Shown here: positions 16,603 through 24,625 of the stretch, piece after piece
How positions within the stretch are numbered: position 1 is the first letter of the stretch
Layout of the letters: each line of letters begins with the position of its first letter
Source: Actinoplanes palleronii
Lineage (GTDB): Bacteria > Actinomycetota > Actinomycetes > Mycobacteriales > Micromonosporaceae
Reading direction: 5' to 3'
DNA length: 43,173 nt
NCBI RefSeq assembly: GCF_016862315.1
Contig: NZ_BOMS01000156.1
Location: 1-43,173 of the forward strand
The notes under the pieces: generated by a model
Seen by the model: only the letters and a program-made list of their open reading frames with translations
Databases searched by the model: none
What the model was told of the DNA's origin: nothing
Translations under genes and position numbers: made by a program

Positions 16603-16720
16603 AAGACCGCCCGGCTGGCTTCCAGCGGTGCCATCCGGGCCGCGAGACACCCCTCAGCACCAGCCGAGACCGCAGCGCATCTCGCCCGCGCCCGACTGGC
16701 TGGCTTTCAGGGGTATCGCG

Positions 16721-16870
16721 CGGCTCGGGGCCCGGGCGGCCTGCCGCTGCTCTGCGGCTCGGGCCCGGGGTGGCCGCCGCTGTCCGGCGGCTCGGGCCCG
16801 GGGCTGGCCGCCGCTGTCCGGCGGCTCGGGCTCGGGGTGGCCTGCCGCTGTCTGTGGCTTGGGCCGATGT
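16721..16870. repeat. 33-bp GC-rich tandem repeats
   Basis: About four and a half units of 33-34 bases, each built from CGGCTCGGGCCCGGGG, a TGGCC step and GCCGCTGTCCGG. Units diverge by a few substitutions and one-base indels, so no constant reading frame is kept. The rest of the spacer to 16920 has no recognisable feature. Confidence 0.75.
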
Positions 16871-16938
16871 GGCGGGGGTGGCACTCCGGGGGTTGGTCTC
16901 AGGGCTCGGGACGGCGGCCGCCACAACGCGAATATTTA

Positions 16939-17015
16939 CGGCAAAAAGCCCATTTGAGCCTTTTGCCCCTGCGATGATCATTTACGGGACGTAATTCGTC
17001 AGGGGACGTAGGGAC
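16939..17015 (+). promoter_or_regulatory. AT-rich leader with hairpin and GGGACGTA repeats
   Basis: A sharp local fall in GC precedes the gene at 17020. It contains a 7-bp stem GGCAAAA (16940-16946) with TTTTGCC (16961-16967), then two direct GGGACGTA repeats 17 bases apart (16986 and 17003) and a third partial GGGAC at 17011. The last copies overlap the ribosome-site position of the downstream ATG. This is probably the promoter/leader; the binding factor is unknown. Confidence 0.5.
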
Positions 17016-17019
17016 AAAA

Positions 17020-17610
17020 ATGGGACACGAGGAGCGCGCCGCCGCGCCGGTGATGAACCGGCGCGCCGTCATCACGCTGGACTTCCCCGGACCGGTGCCG
17101 GCGATCTGCCAGCTCCGGCCCGCACCCGCCGCTGCCGCTGCTGCTGCCGGGGACCGGTTCGTGGTCCAGCGGGAGCTGGCGCCGGCCGGGACCGGCGTGC
17201 CGATGATGGTCCGGATCCGGGTCCTCGACGCGCTCGACCGGCCGCTGCCCGGGGCGGTCCTGGAGATCTCGCAGCGCGCGCCGGAGCCGTCCGCGCCGGA
17301 CCTGTGCGGCGCGCAGATGACCGACCCGCACGGGTACGCCGAGTTCAAGACGGTGTTCCCGGGCTGGGACGCGGACCGCCCGGCCGGTTTCGACGTGACG
17401 CTGTACCTGGCCGGCGCCCGGGACACCGGCCGGTTCCACTTCCCGGCCCAGGTGACCGGGCAGGTCGCGACGCTGCCCGCCTACCGGAGGAACCCCGCGC
17501 CGCTGCCCCCGCCGGAACAACCCGCGGGGATCATGCACGTGGTGCCGCGGGACCGCTACGACCTGGCCGCCGGCCTGCTCGCCACGATCAGCGCGGTCAC
17601 CGACCGGTAG
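17020..17610 (+). CDS. Intradiol-dioxygenase-like beta-sandwich protein, ligands missing
   Basis: The 196-residue protein matches the core of intradiol ring-cleavage dioxygenases: VRIRVLDALDRPLPGAVLEI (about 64-83), TDPHGYAEFKTVFPGW (101-116) and a following strand with FDVTLYLAG. True enzymes have a tyrosine in the GxYxFxT strand, here Y106, but also a His-x-His pair in the next strand; here that position reads PAGFDVTLY, without histidine. It is therefore likely not an ordinary Fe(III) dioxygenase. There is no signal peptide, whereas many secreted relatives have one. The ATG has a weak site formed by the GGGAC repeats. It stands alone before a terminator-like hairpin at 17776. Confidence 0.65.
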   Translation: MGHEERAAAPVMNRRAVITLDFPGPVPAICQLRPAPAAAAAAAGDRFVVQRELAPAGTGVPMMVRIRVLDALDRPLPGAVLEISQRAPEPSAPDLCGAQMTDPHGYAEFKTVFPGWDADRPAGFDVTLYLAGARDTGRFHFPAQVTGQVATLPAYRRNPAPLPPPEQPAGIMHVVPRDRYDLAAGLLATISAVTDR

Positions 17611-17775
17611 CAGCCGGCGGTCGCGGTCTCCGGTGCACGGGGCGGCGCCGGTCGCCGAGCCGCCGGCCTCCGCGGAACGACTCGTGGCGCACGCCGGCCG
17701 GGTCAGGTCTGCGGCTGAGGGGAACGGGCGGAACTCTGGCGCTGAGGTCGTACCGAAGGGGAAGCGGCCTGAGCC

Positions 17776-17806
17776 GAGGCGGACCGGGAAGCGTCCGGAC
17801 CGCCTC
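17776..17806. terminator. Bidirectional terminator-like hairpin
   Basis: GAGGCGGACCGG (17776-17787) pairs with CCGGACCGCCTC (17795-17806) with one mismatch and a seven-base loop. It lies between the convergent intradiol-like and NPP1 genes, 22 bases past the latter's stop. Confidence 0.6.
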
Positions 17807-17828
17807 GACCCGATGGTGAAAATCGGTC

Positions 17829-18713
17829 TCAGGCCGCCGGGTTGAAGGTGATGCCGGCGGGCATCGCGGCGGTGATCAGGCCGACGAAGTTGGCGTCCTT
17901 GAGGCCGAAGTTCGCGCTGCCGAAGTCGTAGTTGCTGAGCGTGGTGCGCACGCCGGCCGACGGGAAACCAGTCCAGCCGACGAGCGTCGGGTACTGCCAG
18001 ACGTGGTAGGCGTTCTCGGCCGGCTCGTCGCCGGTGTTGGCGAGCCGGAAGCAGTGCGTGCTCACGCCGTCCTTGTGATAGACGATCTTCGGGTGGGTGC
18101 CCGTGAAGATCACGCTGCTCGCGGCGTGCACGGTGAAGTCGCCGTGGTTCGAGGTGGCGACGTACTTGGCGACGTCGTTCTGGGTCCAGACCACGACGTG
18201 CTCCCAGTCGTGGCGGTGGCCGCCGATCGAGCTGTTCGCGAGCGCCTGGTCCTTCTCGAAGTAGAGGCCGTACGCGATCGCGCACCAGCCGTTGTTGCAC
18301 TTGTAGCGCGAGTAGCCGTTCGTGTTGTCCAGGTCGGACGTGTCGTGGCAGTCGCCGCTGAGCGAACCGGCCGGCTTGAGACCGCCGTTGACCGTGCCGG
18401 TCGGACCGATCGCCGGGCTCGGGTAGCAGCCGTCGGTGTCGTAGTCGTACGCCGGCTGCCACTTCGTCTCGACCGCCTCGGCGTTGCCGGGCAGCTTGGC
18501 CGGTGGCGCGGCCAGGGCCGGGGTCGCACTGGCGAGCAGGACGGCCAGCGCACTGCCGGCGACGACCATCGCGCGGCGGACGCTCCGGCCGCGCGGCGCC
18601 GGGGCGGCGGGGGCGTGGCCGGTGCGACCGGAACCGGTGCGACCGGGACCGGCAAGGTCGAGGCTGACCAGGTCGGGGCTGGTGGGCTCGGGGGGAATGG
18701 TCGGGGAAACCAT
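17829..18713 (-). CDS. Secreted NPP1/NLP necrosis-inducing-like protein
   Basis: The 294-residue precursor has an unusual proline/glycine-rich N-terminal extension (1-45), then SVRRAMVVAGSALAVLLASATPALA, a signal peptide ending near residue 69. The mature part carries the NPP1 signature GHRHDWE (165-171) followed by HVVVW, plus several cysteines (96, 122, 139, 144) that could form disulfides. In known NLPs this heptapeptide helps bind a divalent metal needed for attack on plant membrane sphingolipids. Whether this bacterial protein is cytolytic is unknown. The ATG at 18713 has AAGGAG nine bases upstream, so the extension is probably real. The gene is alone; its promoter lies in the 410-base spacer that follows. 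Confidence 0.87.
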   Translation of the reverse strand: MVSPTIPPEPTSPDLVSLDLAGPGRTGSGRTGHAPAAPAPRGRSVRRAMVVAGSALAVLLASATPALAAPPAKLPGNAEAVETKWQPAYDYDTDGCYPSPAIGPTGTVNGGLKPAGSLSGDCHDTSDLDNTNGYSRYKCNNGWCAIAYGLYFEKDQALANSSIGGHRHDWEHVVVWTQNDVAKYVATSNHGDFTVHAASSVIFTGTHPKIVYHKDGVSTHCFRLANTGDEPAENAYHVWQYPTLVGWTGFPSAGVRTTLSNYDFGSANFGLKDANFVGLITAAMPAGITFNPAA

Positions 18714-19125
18714 GAGCCGGACTCCTTCACGTATCGATCAGGGATGATCGCTCCGAGGATTTCCGCACGGCCGGCCGGAGGGCACGGGTCCGGCAGGCAG
18801 CGCCCGGATCAACGCTGCACGAACACTCCCCGCACGCCGGCCGCCGGGGATACCCACCGGTAACAACCGGCCCCAGCTTGGCTTGCTCCACCTCCGATAT
18901 CAATAGTCATCGGTCAATCTTTTCGAGGGGTGGCCCCTCTCTCGATCAAGCCCGCGCCCTCTCCGGCCCGGCCCGCGATCCTTCCGATCGGTGCCCTGCC
19001 CCGCCTCGGTCCGTTGTTCTCTCCGATCCGCCTTCGTCTCCGCCCTCGGTCCGGCGACCACTCCTCCCCGCGGCCCGCGCCCTCCCGTTCCCCTTTCGGT
19101 CAGGCGGCGCCCGCTCGCCTCGCGA
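18714..19125. other. 410-base spacer upstream of the NPP1 gene
   Basis: No gene is seen. The NPP1-proximal part has CGATCAGGGATGATCG-like inverted bases at about 18735-18750. An AT-richer stretch at 18893-18923 is followed by a perfect hairpin GAGGGG-TGG-CCCCTC (18925-18939). This may be a terminator for the regulator gene reading leftwards from 19779 or an operator. From 18950 to 19120 there is only irregular pyrimidine-rich sequence. Confidence 0.5.
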
Positions 19126-19779
19126 TCAGCCCCGCAGGTAGGCGAGCACCGCGCGGACCCGGCGGTGATCGTCGGCGTCGGGTGGCAGGTCGAGCTTGGT
19201 CAGCAGGCCGTTGATGTGTTTCGCCACCGCGGCCTCGGAGACCATCAGCTCCCCGGCGATCGCCGCGTTCGACCGGCCCTCGGCCATCAGCCCGAGCACC
19301 TCACGTTCCCGGACGGTGAGCCGGTGCAGCGGATCCCGGCGCCGGGACAGCAACTGACGGACCACCTCCGGATCCACCACGGTGCGCCCGCCGGCCACCG
19401 CGACCAGCGCGTCGACGAAATCGGTCACATCGCCGATCCGCTCTTTGAGCAGGTAGCCGACCCCGGTTCCTCCGCCCGAGTCGAGCAGCTCGGCGGCATA
19501 GGTCTGCTCGACGTACTGACTCAGCACCAGCACCGGCAACTCCGGATCCGCGGCCCGCAGGGCGATCGCGGCCTGCAGCCCCTCGTCGCTGAAGCCGGGC
19601 GGCATCCGCACGTCGGTGACCACCACGTCCGGCCGGTGCTCCCGCACCGCTGCCCGCAACGCGTCGGCGTCACCGACCGCGGCCACCACGTCGTGCCCGA
19701 AACGCCGCAGCATCCCGGACACACCCTCCCGGACGATCACCCCGTCCTCCGCGATCACCACCCGCAGCGACTCACTCAT
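19126..19779 (-). CDS. LuxR-type response regulator
   Basis: The 217-residue NarL-family regulator has a receiver domain with Asp56 in VVVTDVRMPPG, acidic residues E11-D12 and Lys in GYLLKE. The LuxR-type domain contains LTVREREVLGLMAEG, NAAIAGELMVSEAAVAKHINGLL. This is the subgroup with PPGFSDEGL after the phosphoacceptor that commonly pairs with short membrane kinases beside FtsX-type ABC transporters. The chosen ATG has GGGGAG eight bases upstream and overlaps the end of the kinase gene by eight bases; a longer upstream reading is unlikely. It probably controls the divergent ABC transporter operon. Confidence 0.93.
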   Translation of the reverse strand: MSESLRVVIAEDGVIVREGVSGMLRRFGHDVVAAVGDADALRAAVREHRPDVVVTDVRMPPGFSDEGLQAAIALRAADPELPVLVLSQYVEQTYAAELLDSGGGTGVGYLLKERIGDVTDFVDALVAVAGGRTVVDPEVVRQLLSRRRDPLHRLTVREREVLGLMAEGRSNAAIAGELMVSEAAVAKHINGLLTKLDLPPDADDHRRVRAVLAYLRG

Positions 19780-21115
19780 GCCCACTCCCCACATCACCGC
19801 TGGTCGAATCTCCCGCCTCACCGACGGGTGGCTTTTCCGCAGCGCGGCCGGGCAGCGACGGCAGGTCCTCCGGGGGGAGCGGGAGCTCGACGCGCAGCAC
19901 CGTGGGGCCGCCGGGTGGGCTGGCCAGGGCCATCGAGCCGCTCACCACCTCGACCCGGTCGGCGAGGCCGATCAGGCCGGTGCCCGCCGACGGGTCGGCG
20001 CCGCCGCGGCCGTCGTCGCGGATCTCGACGATCAGGCGGCCCTCGGCGAACCGGCCGGTGACCCGGGCCCGGGTCGCGCCGCTGTGCTTGGCCACGTTGG
20101 TCAGCGCCTCCGCGATCACGAAATACGCCGTCAGCTCCAGGCTGATCGGGAACCGGCCGGGCAGGTCGAAGTCCAGGTCGACGGGTAACGGCGCGATCGA
20201 CGCCACCTCGCCGGCCGCGGCCGTCAGGCCCCGGTCGGTCAGGATCTTCGGATGCACCCCGCGGATCAGCTCGCGCAGCTCGATCTGCGCCTGCTTGGCC
20301 AGGTCGTGCGCGGCGGCCATGGCCTCGGCGGCCGGACTGCCCGGCGGCAGCTCCAGCCGGGCCATGCCGATCTGCAGGCTGAGCGCCACCAGCCGTTGCT
20401 GGGCGCCGTCATGCAGGTCCCGCTCGATCCTGCGGCGTTCCAGCTCGAACGCGTCGACCAGCCGGGCCCGCGACCGGGTGACCTCGATCAGCTTCTCGTC
20501 GGCGTCGTGTGCGCGCGGGGCCAGGATCGCCCGGGCCATCGCGGCGCGGGCGCCGGCCCAGGCGGTCACCGGCCAGGCCAGCACCACGGTCAGCGGGATC
20601 CCGGCGGCGAACATCAGCAGGCGGTGACCCCACTGCTCGTCGGTCATGTAGAACGGTGCGCCCAGGGTCGCGCCCGGCACGAAGACCACCACGCCGACCA
20701 CCAGCAGGTCCATCCAGCAGAGCAGGCCGGCCGAGACCATCGCATAGCCCAGCTCGCGCCAGGTGACCTGCTCGCGCAGCCGGACGCCGAGCCAGGCCCG
20801 CAGCCCGGGCCGCAGCACCGGCCGGTGCGGATCGGGCAGCACGTCCGCGTCGACCAGGCGCATCCGGCGGCGCTCCATCCGGGCGACCGCGATGCCGGAG
20901 AGCGCGGTCGCCACGTAGGCGGCCAGGCCGATCACCAGGATCGACAGCAGCGCGCCGATCAGCACCAACAGGATCACCACCGACACCGTGACGCAGCCGA
21001 GCAGCGCGCCGCCGCTCAGATAGGCCAGCGAGCGCCACGGCCAGCCCGACCGCAGGAACACGGTGGGCCGGAGTGTGAGCGCCTCGAGCGCGTTGCGAGC
21101 CGGCATGAAGGGCAC
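19772..21115 (-). CDS. Membrane sensor histidine kinase (HisKA_3 type)
   Basis: The 447-residue kinase has two N-terminal hydrophobic segments merging into a DUF1707/putative-sensor-like membrane region (about 28-75 and 122-190, four helices in all). The DHp helix follows with FELERRRIERDLHDGAQQR (phospho-His235), then the ATPase domain with VIAEALTNVAKHS and RDDGRGGADPSAGTGL. It phosphorylates the regulator encoded next, whose start codon lies inside its last codons. It has almost no extracellular sensor, as in intramembrane-sensing kinases that detect antibiotic or transporter state. The start is GTG 21115 or ATG 21106. Only about 100 bases separate it from the divergent ABC operon. Confidence 0.92.
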   Translation of the reverse strand: MPFMPARNALEALTLRPTVFLRSGWPWRSLAYLSGGALLGCVTVSVVILLVLIGALLSILVIGLAAYVATALSGIAVARMERRRMRLVDADVLPDPHRPVLRPGLRAWLGVRLREQVTWRELGYAMVSAGLLCWMDLLVVGVVVFVPGATLGAPFYMTDEQWGHRLLMFAAGIPLTVVLAWPVTAWAGARAAMARAILAPRAHDADEKLIEVTRSRARLVDAFELERRRIERDLHDGAQQRLVALSLQIGMARLELPPGSPAAEAMAAAHDLAKQAQIELRELIRGVHPKILTDRGLTAAAGEVASIAPLPVDLDFDLPGRFPISLELTAYFVIAEALTNVAKHSGATRARVTGRFAEGRLIVEIRDDGRGGADPSAGTGLIGLADRVEVVSGSMALASPPGGPTVLRVELPLPPEDLPSLPGRAAEKPPVGEAGDSTSGDVGSGHE

Positions 21116-21216
21116 GGTACCGCCGGGAATCGATGCCGTCGGTAGTGCTGGCGTTACCTTGCAGACTCACTCCTGCGTGACTGCGCCGGACCCGCCGAAC
21201 CGGTTGGCTGAACGGC

Positions 21217-22011
21217 ATGACGACCCGAGACGACGACGCAACCGCCGTAGAAAACGACGACGCGACCGTCGTGGAAACCGACGCCACAGCCGCCGTGGAA
21301 CTGCGCGCGGTCACCAAGCGCTACGGCAGCATGGTGACCGCCCTCGACGCGATCGACGCCCGCTTTGCCCGCGCCACCTTCACCGCCGTGATGGGCCCGT
21401 CCGGCTCCGGCAAGTCCACCCTGCTGCACTGCGCGGCCGGCCTCGACCGGGCCGACGGCGGCGAGGTGACCATCGACGGCACGCCGCTGCGGGGCCTGAG
21501 CGAGCGCGCCCTGACCCGGTTGCGGCGCAGCCGGGTGGGCTTCGTCTTCCAGGCGTTCAACCTGATCCCGGCCCTGACCGCCGAGCAGAACGTGGTGTTG
21601 CCGCTGCGGTTCGCCGGTCGCCGCCCGGAGCCCGGCGCGGTGGCCGCGATGCTGGCCGAGGTGGGCCTCGCCGACCGGGCCGGGCACCGCCCGTCCGAGC
21701 TGTCCGGCGGCCAGCAGCAACGGGTGGCGATCGCCCGGGCGCTGGTCACCCGGCCCGCGGTGCTCTTCGCGGACGAGCCGACCGGCGCGCTCGACGCCCG
21801 GTCCGGCGCCGAGGTGCTGCGCCTGCTGCGTGCCGCGGTGGACCGGCACCGGCAGACCGTCGTGATGGTCACCCACGATCCGGTGGCCGCCGCGCACGCC
21901 GATCGAGTGTTGTTCCTGGCCGACGGCCGGGTGGTGGACGACCTGACCGGGCCGGTCGGCGCCGAGAAGATCGCGGTGCACACCGCGCGCCTCGAGGAGG
22001 CGACCCGATGA
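21217..22011 (+). CDS. ABC transporter ATP-binding protein (MacB/LolD-like)
   Basis: The 264-residue ATPase has Walker A GPSGSGKST (60-68), the Q-loop in GFVFQAFNLIPALTAEQN, signature LSGGQQQR, Walker B VLFADEPTGALD and the H-loop MVTHDP. The AFNLIPxLTxxxNV pattern is typical of ATPases that drive FtsX-like permeases. The first 25 residues are an unusual Asp/Thr-rich repeat (ATAVENDDATVVETDAT). It is translationally coupled to the permease gene through an ATGA overlap. The neighbouring two-component pair suggests induction by peptide or antibiotic stress. Confidence 0.94.
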   Translation: MTTRDDDATAVENDDATVVETDATAAVELRAVTKRYGSMVTALDAIDARFARATFTAVMGPSGSGKSTLLHCAAGLDRADGGEVTIDGTPLRGLSERALTRLRRSRVGFVFQAFNLIPALTAEQNVVLPLRFAGRRPEPGAVAAMLAEVGLADRAGHRPSELSGGQQQRVAIARALVTRPAVLFADEPTGALDARSGAEVLRLLRAAVDRHRQTVVMVTHDPVAAAHADRVLFLADGRVVDDLTGPVGAEKIAVHTARLEEATR

Positions 22012-24314
22012 TCGCCTGGGCGATGGTCCGGCACCGATTCGCGAGCTTCGCCGGCACGTTCGTGGCGATCGCGCTCGGGGTGGCGGTGGTGGCCGGTTCC
22101 GCGACGCTCTACCTCTCCTCCCGGCCGCAGCCACCGGAGCGGTACCGCGCGTCCCCGGTGATGGTGCAGGCCCCGTCGGTGGGCACCAGCGACTCCGGCC
22201 AGCCGGAGATCCGCTCCTGGACCCCGGACGAGCTCACCGAGGTCACCCGGCGGCTCGCCGAGGTGCCCGGGGTGACCGCGGTAATTCCCGACCCGGTCTT
22301 CTACGTGCAGGAGCGCGGCGCCGAGGATGACGGGACGGCGCAGCTGGCCGGGCACACCTGGTCCTCGGCCGCGCTCGGCGGGTACCCGCTGACCGCGGGC
22401 CGGGCGCCGGTGGCGCGGGGCGAGGTGGTCACCGCCCGGACACCGGGCAGCACGCTCGAGGTGCTCACCGCGGCCGGGCCGGAGACCTGGACGGTCACCG
22501 GCACGACAGGCGCGCCCGGGTTCTACGTGGCGGACCGGGACGCGCTGGGCCGGGCGTCCGGCGTACGCGTGATCGGTCTGACCGGGACCGGCGATCAAGC
22601 GCGACTGGCGGACGCGGCGCAAGCCCTGATCGGCGCGGCCGGCACGGTCCGGGCCGGGCCGGACCGCGCGGCCCTGGAACCGGAAGCGGTGACCCGGATC
22701 CGCTGGCTCGGCGCGCAGCTGCTGATCGCGCTGGTCACCTTGGGCGCGTTCGCGACGGTGTTCGTGGTCGCCTCGACGTGTGCGCTGACCGCCGCGCAGC
22801 GCCGCCGCGAGCTGGGCCTGCTGCGGGCCGCCGGTGCCACGCCGGGCCAGGTCCGCCGCCTGATGTACGCGGAGACCCTGCTGATCGCCGTGCTGGCCGG
22901 GCTGGCCGGCGCCCCGCTCGGTGTCACGCTCGCCCCGCTGCTGGCCGGCCCGATGACCGATTTCGGTCTGGAACCACCCGGGTACACGGCGACGTGGCAG
23001 CCGGCCGCGGCCGGTGGCGCGATCCTGCTCGGCCTGGTCGTCGCCCTCGCCGGGGTGGCGGTGGCGGCCCGCCGGGCGAGCCGGGTGCCGCCGCTGGCCG
23101 CGATGCGCGAGGCGGCCGCCGAGACCCGGGCGATGACCCCGGCCCGCTGGGTGGCCGGCCTGCTCACCACGGCGGCCGGGGTGGCCCTGCTGGCCGCGAT
23201 GCCGGCCGTCTCCACGCAGAGCAAGACGTCCGCCGGTCTGGGTGCCGCGATGCTGCTGCTCACCGGGGCCGCGCTGCTGGCGCCGGTGGTGGTCGGCCCG
23301 CTGGTGCGGCTGGCGACCGCGCCGTGGCGGGGCTCGGCGACCGGGACGGTGGTCCGCGAGGGCACCCTGACCGGGGTCCGCCGGGTCGCCTCGACGGCCG
23401 CGCCGGTGCTGGTGACGGTCGGGATGACGGTGCTGCTCACTGGCATGATCGCGACGATCGAGGAGGCCGCCGGGATCGACGGGACCGCGGACATCCCGGC
23501 GGCCACCGTGCTGGCGCCGGACGGCACGCCCGGGCTGACCGAGGCGGCGGTGCGGGGCCAGCCGGGCACGTCGAGGCTGGACACCCGGGTGCTGCTCCGG
23601 CACGGCACGGTGACCACCGGTGAGCAGGCCGCCGGTGTGGCCGGCGCGCCGGTCACGCTCACCCCGCAGACCGCGAAGGAGCTGGGCGTCTCCCGCGGCG
23701 AGGCGATCACCCTGCGGTGGGCGGACGGCACGGTCGCGGAGCTTCCGGTACGCCGGATCGACCCGGACGCCGACGCTCCGGTGGTGCTGCCCCGCGACCT
23801 GGTGCGCCGGCACGACCCGGACGCGCTGACCGGCATGGTGGTGCTGACCGGCGAGCCACGGCCGGCCGCGGGCGCGCGGGCGCTGTCCGCCCGCGACTGG
23901 GTGCAGGAGGACATCGACGAGGAGGGCCGGCTGGTCGACCTGTTCCTGTGGGTGCTGATCGGGCTGACCGCGGGGTACACCGCGATCGCGGTGTCGAACA
24001 CGCTGCTGATGGCGACCGCCGCCCGCCGGCCGGAGTTCCGCGCGCTACGGCTGGCCGGGGCCGGGCTGGGCCAGGTCCTCCGGATCACCACGGCTGAGGC
24101 GTTGCTCGCGGCGCTCGTCGGCGCGCTGCTGGGCGGGGCGGTGGGCGCGCTGTCACTGACCGGGGTCCGCGCCTCGGTCGAGGACGAGCTGGGCCAGCCG
24201 GTGGCTCTGGTCCTCCCGTGGGGCGCGGCGCTGGGAGTGGCCGGGCTGTGCGCGGTGCTCGCGGTCGCCAGCACCGCGATCCCGGTGCTACGCCGGACGA
24301 CGGCCACCCGATGA
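22008..24314 (+). CDS. FtsX-family ABC transporter permease
   Basis: The 768-residue permease begins MIAWAMVRHRFASFAGTFVAIALGV, a first membrane helix followed by a large extracytoplasmic domain. A block of three helices with the FtsX signature follows (LLIALVTLGAFATVFVVASTCALTAAQRRRELGLLRAAGATPGQVRRLM). A middle helix pair, a second extracytoplasmic domain and a C-terminal three-helix FtsX block complete it (NTLLMATAARRPEFRALRLAGAGLGQVLRI). Two FtsX units in one chain indicate a self-sufficient MacB/BceB-like permease. Such complexes extract or sense antimicrobial peptides or lipids rather than import nutrients. The ATG overlaps the ATPase stop. Confidence 0.93.
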   Translation: MIAWAMVRHRFASFAGTFVAIALGVAVVAGSATLYLSSRPQPPERYRASPVMVQAPSVGTSDSGQPEIRSWTPDELTEVTRRLAEVPGVTAVIPDPVFYVQERGAEDDGTAQLAGHTWSSAALGGYPLTAGRAPVARGEVVTARTPGSTLEVLTAAGPETWTVTGTTGAPGFYVADRDALGRASGVRVIGLTGTGDQARLADAAQALIGAAGTVRAGPDRAALEPEAVTRIRWLGAQLLIALVTLGAFATVFVVASTCALTAAQRRRELGLLRAAGATPGQVRRLMYAETLLIAVLAGLAGAPLGVTLAPLLAGPMTDFGLEPPGYTATWQPAAAGGAILLGLVVALAGVAVAARRASRVPPLAAMREAAAETRAMTPARWVAGLLTTAAGVALLAAMPAVSTQSKTSAGLGAAMLLLTGAALLAPVVVGPLVRLATAPWRGSATGTVVREGTLTGVRRVASTAAPVLVTVGMTVLLTGMIATIEEAAGIDGTADIPAATVLAPDGTPGLTEAAVRGQPGTSRLDTRVLLRHGTVTTGEQAAGVAGAPVTLTPQTAKELGVSRGEAITLRWADGTVAELPVRRIDPDADAPVVLPRDLVRRHDPDALTGMVVLTGEPRPAAGARALSARDWVQEDIDEEGRLVDLFLWVLIGLTAGYTAIAVSNTLLMATAARRPEFRALRLAGAGLGQVLRITTAEALLAALVGALLGGAVGALSLTGVRASVEDELGQPVALVLPWGAALGVAGLCAVLAVASTAIPVLRRTTATR

Positions 24315-24321
24315 GCACGGC

Positions 24322-24519
24322 TCAGGCCGCCACGGTCTCCGGCCGGTTGTGCCGGATCCCGGCCAGGATCGCCACCGGCACCGCGGCCTTGCCCGGCACG
24401 TAGACGGTCTGCGTGACCATCGGCGGGACGCCGAGCAGCAAGGCGACCAGGTGCGCCACGTTGGCCGCGGCGACCACCTGCAACCCGGGGCGGGCCGGCG
24501 GTGGTCCAGGGAGAGCAGT
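24322..24519 (-). pseudogene. Possible 3' remnant of a lost gene
   Basis: One minus-strand frame is open from about 24519 to a TGA at 24322-24324 and reads like a real protein end: QVVAAANVAHLVALLLGV, then PPMVTQTVYVPGKAAVPVAI, LAGIRHNRPETVAA. It has no plausible start upstream. It is balanced in composition, unlike the arginine-rich shadow frames around it. I cannot assign it to a family. It may be a decayed gene fragment next to the repeat block, or chance. Confidence 0.25.
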
Positions 24520-24574
24520 ACCACCGGACCAGGATCAGACAGTGCGGTTGCCACCGGACCGGATTCAGGTCCCA

Positions 24575-24625
24575 GCTGGTTGTCAGGGGTGTCTCAGCGT
24601 CACTGAGACACCCCTGACAACCAGC
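24575..24625. terminator. Stem-loop copy 5 of the palindrome family
   Basis: This is the most perfect member: 23-base arms (24575-24597 and 24603-24625) pair without mismatch around the five-base loop CGTCA. The core CAGGGGTGTCTCAG matches copy 1. It lies in the convergent spacer between the ABC permease and the EAL-HDOD gene and can terminate transcription from both sides. Confidence 0.8.

Larger units (their letters stand above)
16388..16678. repeat. Two ~143-bp tandem units, each with two stem-loops
   Basis: The segment from GCGCACCCCGCGCCCTCC (about 16389) through a strong stem-loop, AAGACCGCCC, a degenerate stem-loop and CAGCACCAGCCGA is repeated about 143 bases downstream (from about 16532) with scattered changes. 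The degenerate stem-loops (16470-16522 and 16613-16665) keep the outer GGCTGGCTT/CCAGCC arms but have lost core pairing. The duplication explains why copies 3 and 4 share their loop. Confidence 0.75.

Noticed and set aside
16310..16665. MITE or insertion-sequence ends
   Set aside because: No target-site duplication is visible around any stem-loop, and there is no transposase or internal sequence beyond the arms.
16181..16720. Coding region with proline-rich peptide repeats
   Set aside because: Frames are broken by indels between repeat units and the sequence folds into conserved stem-loops instead.
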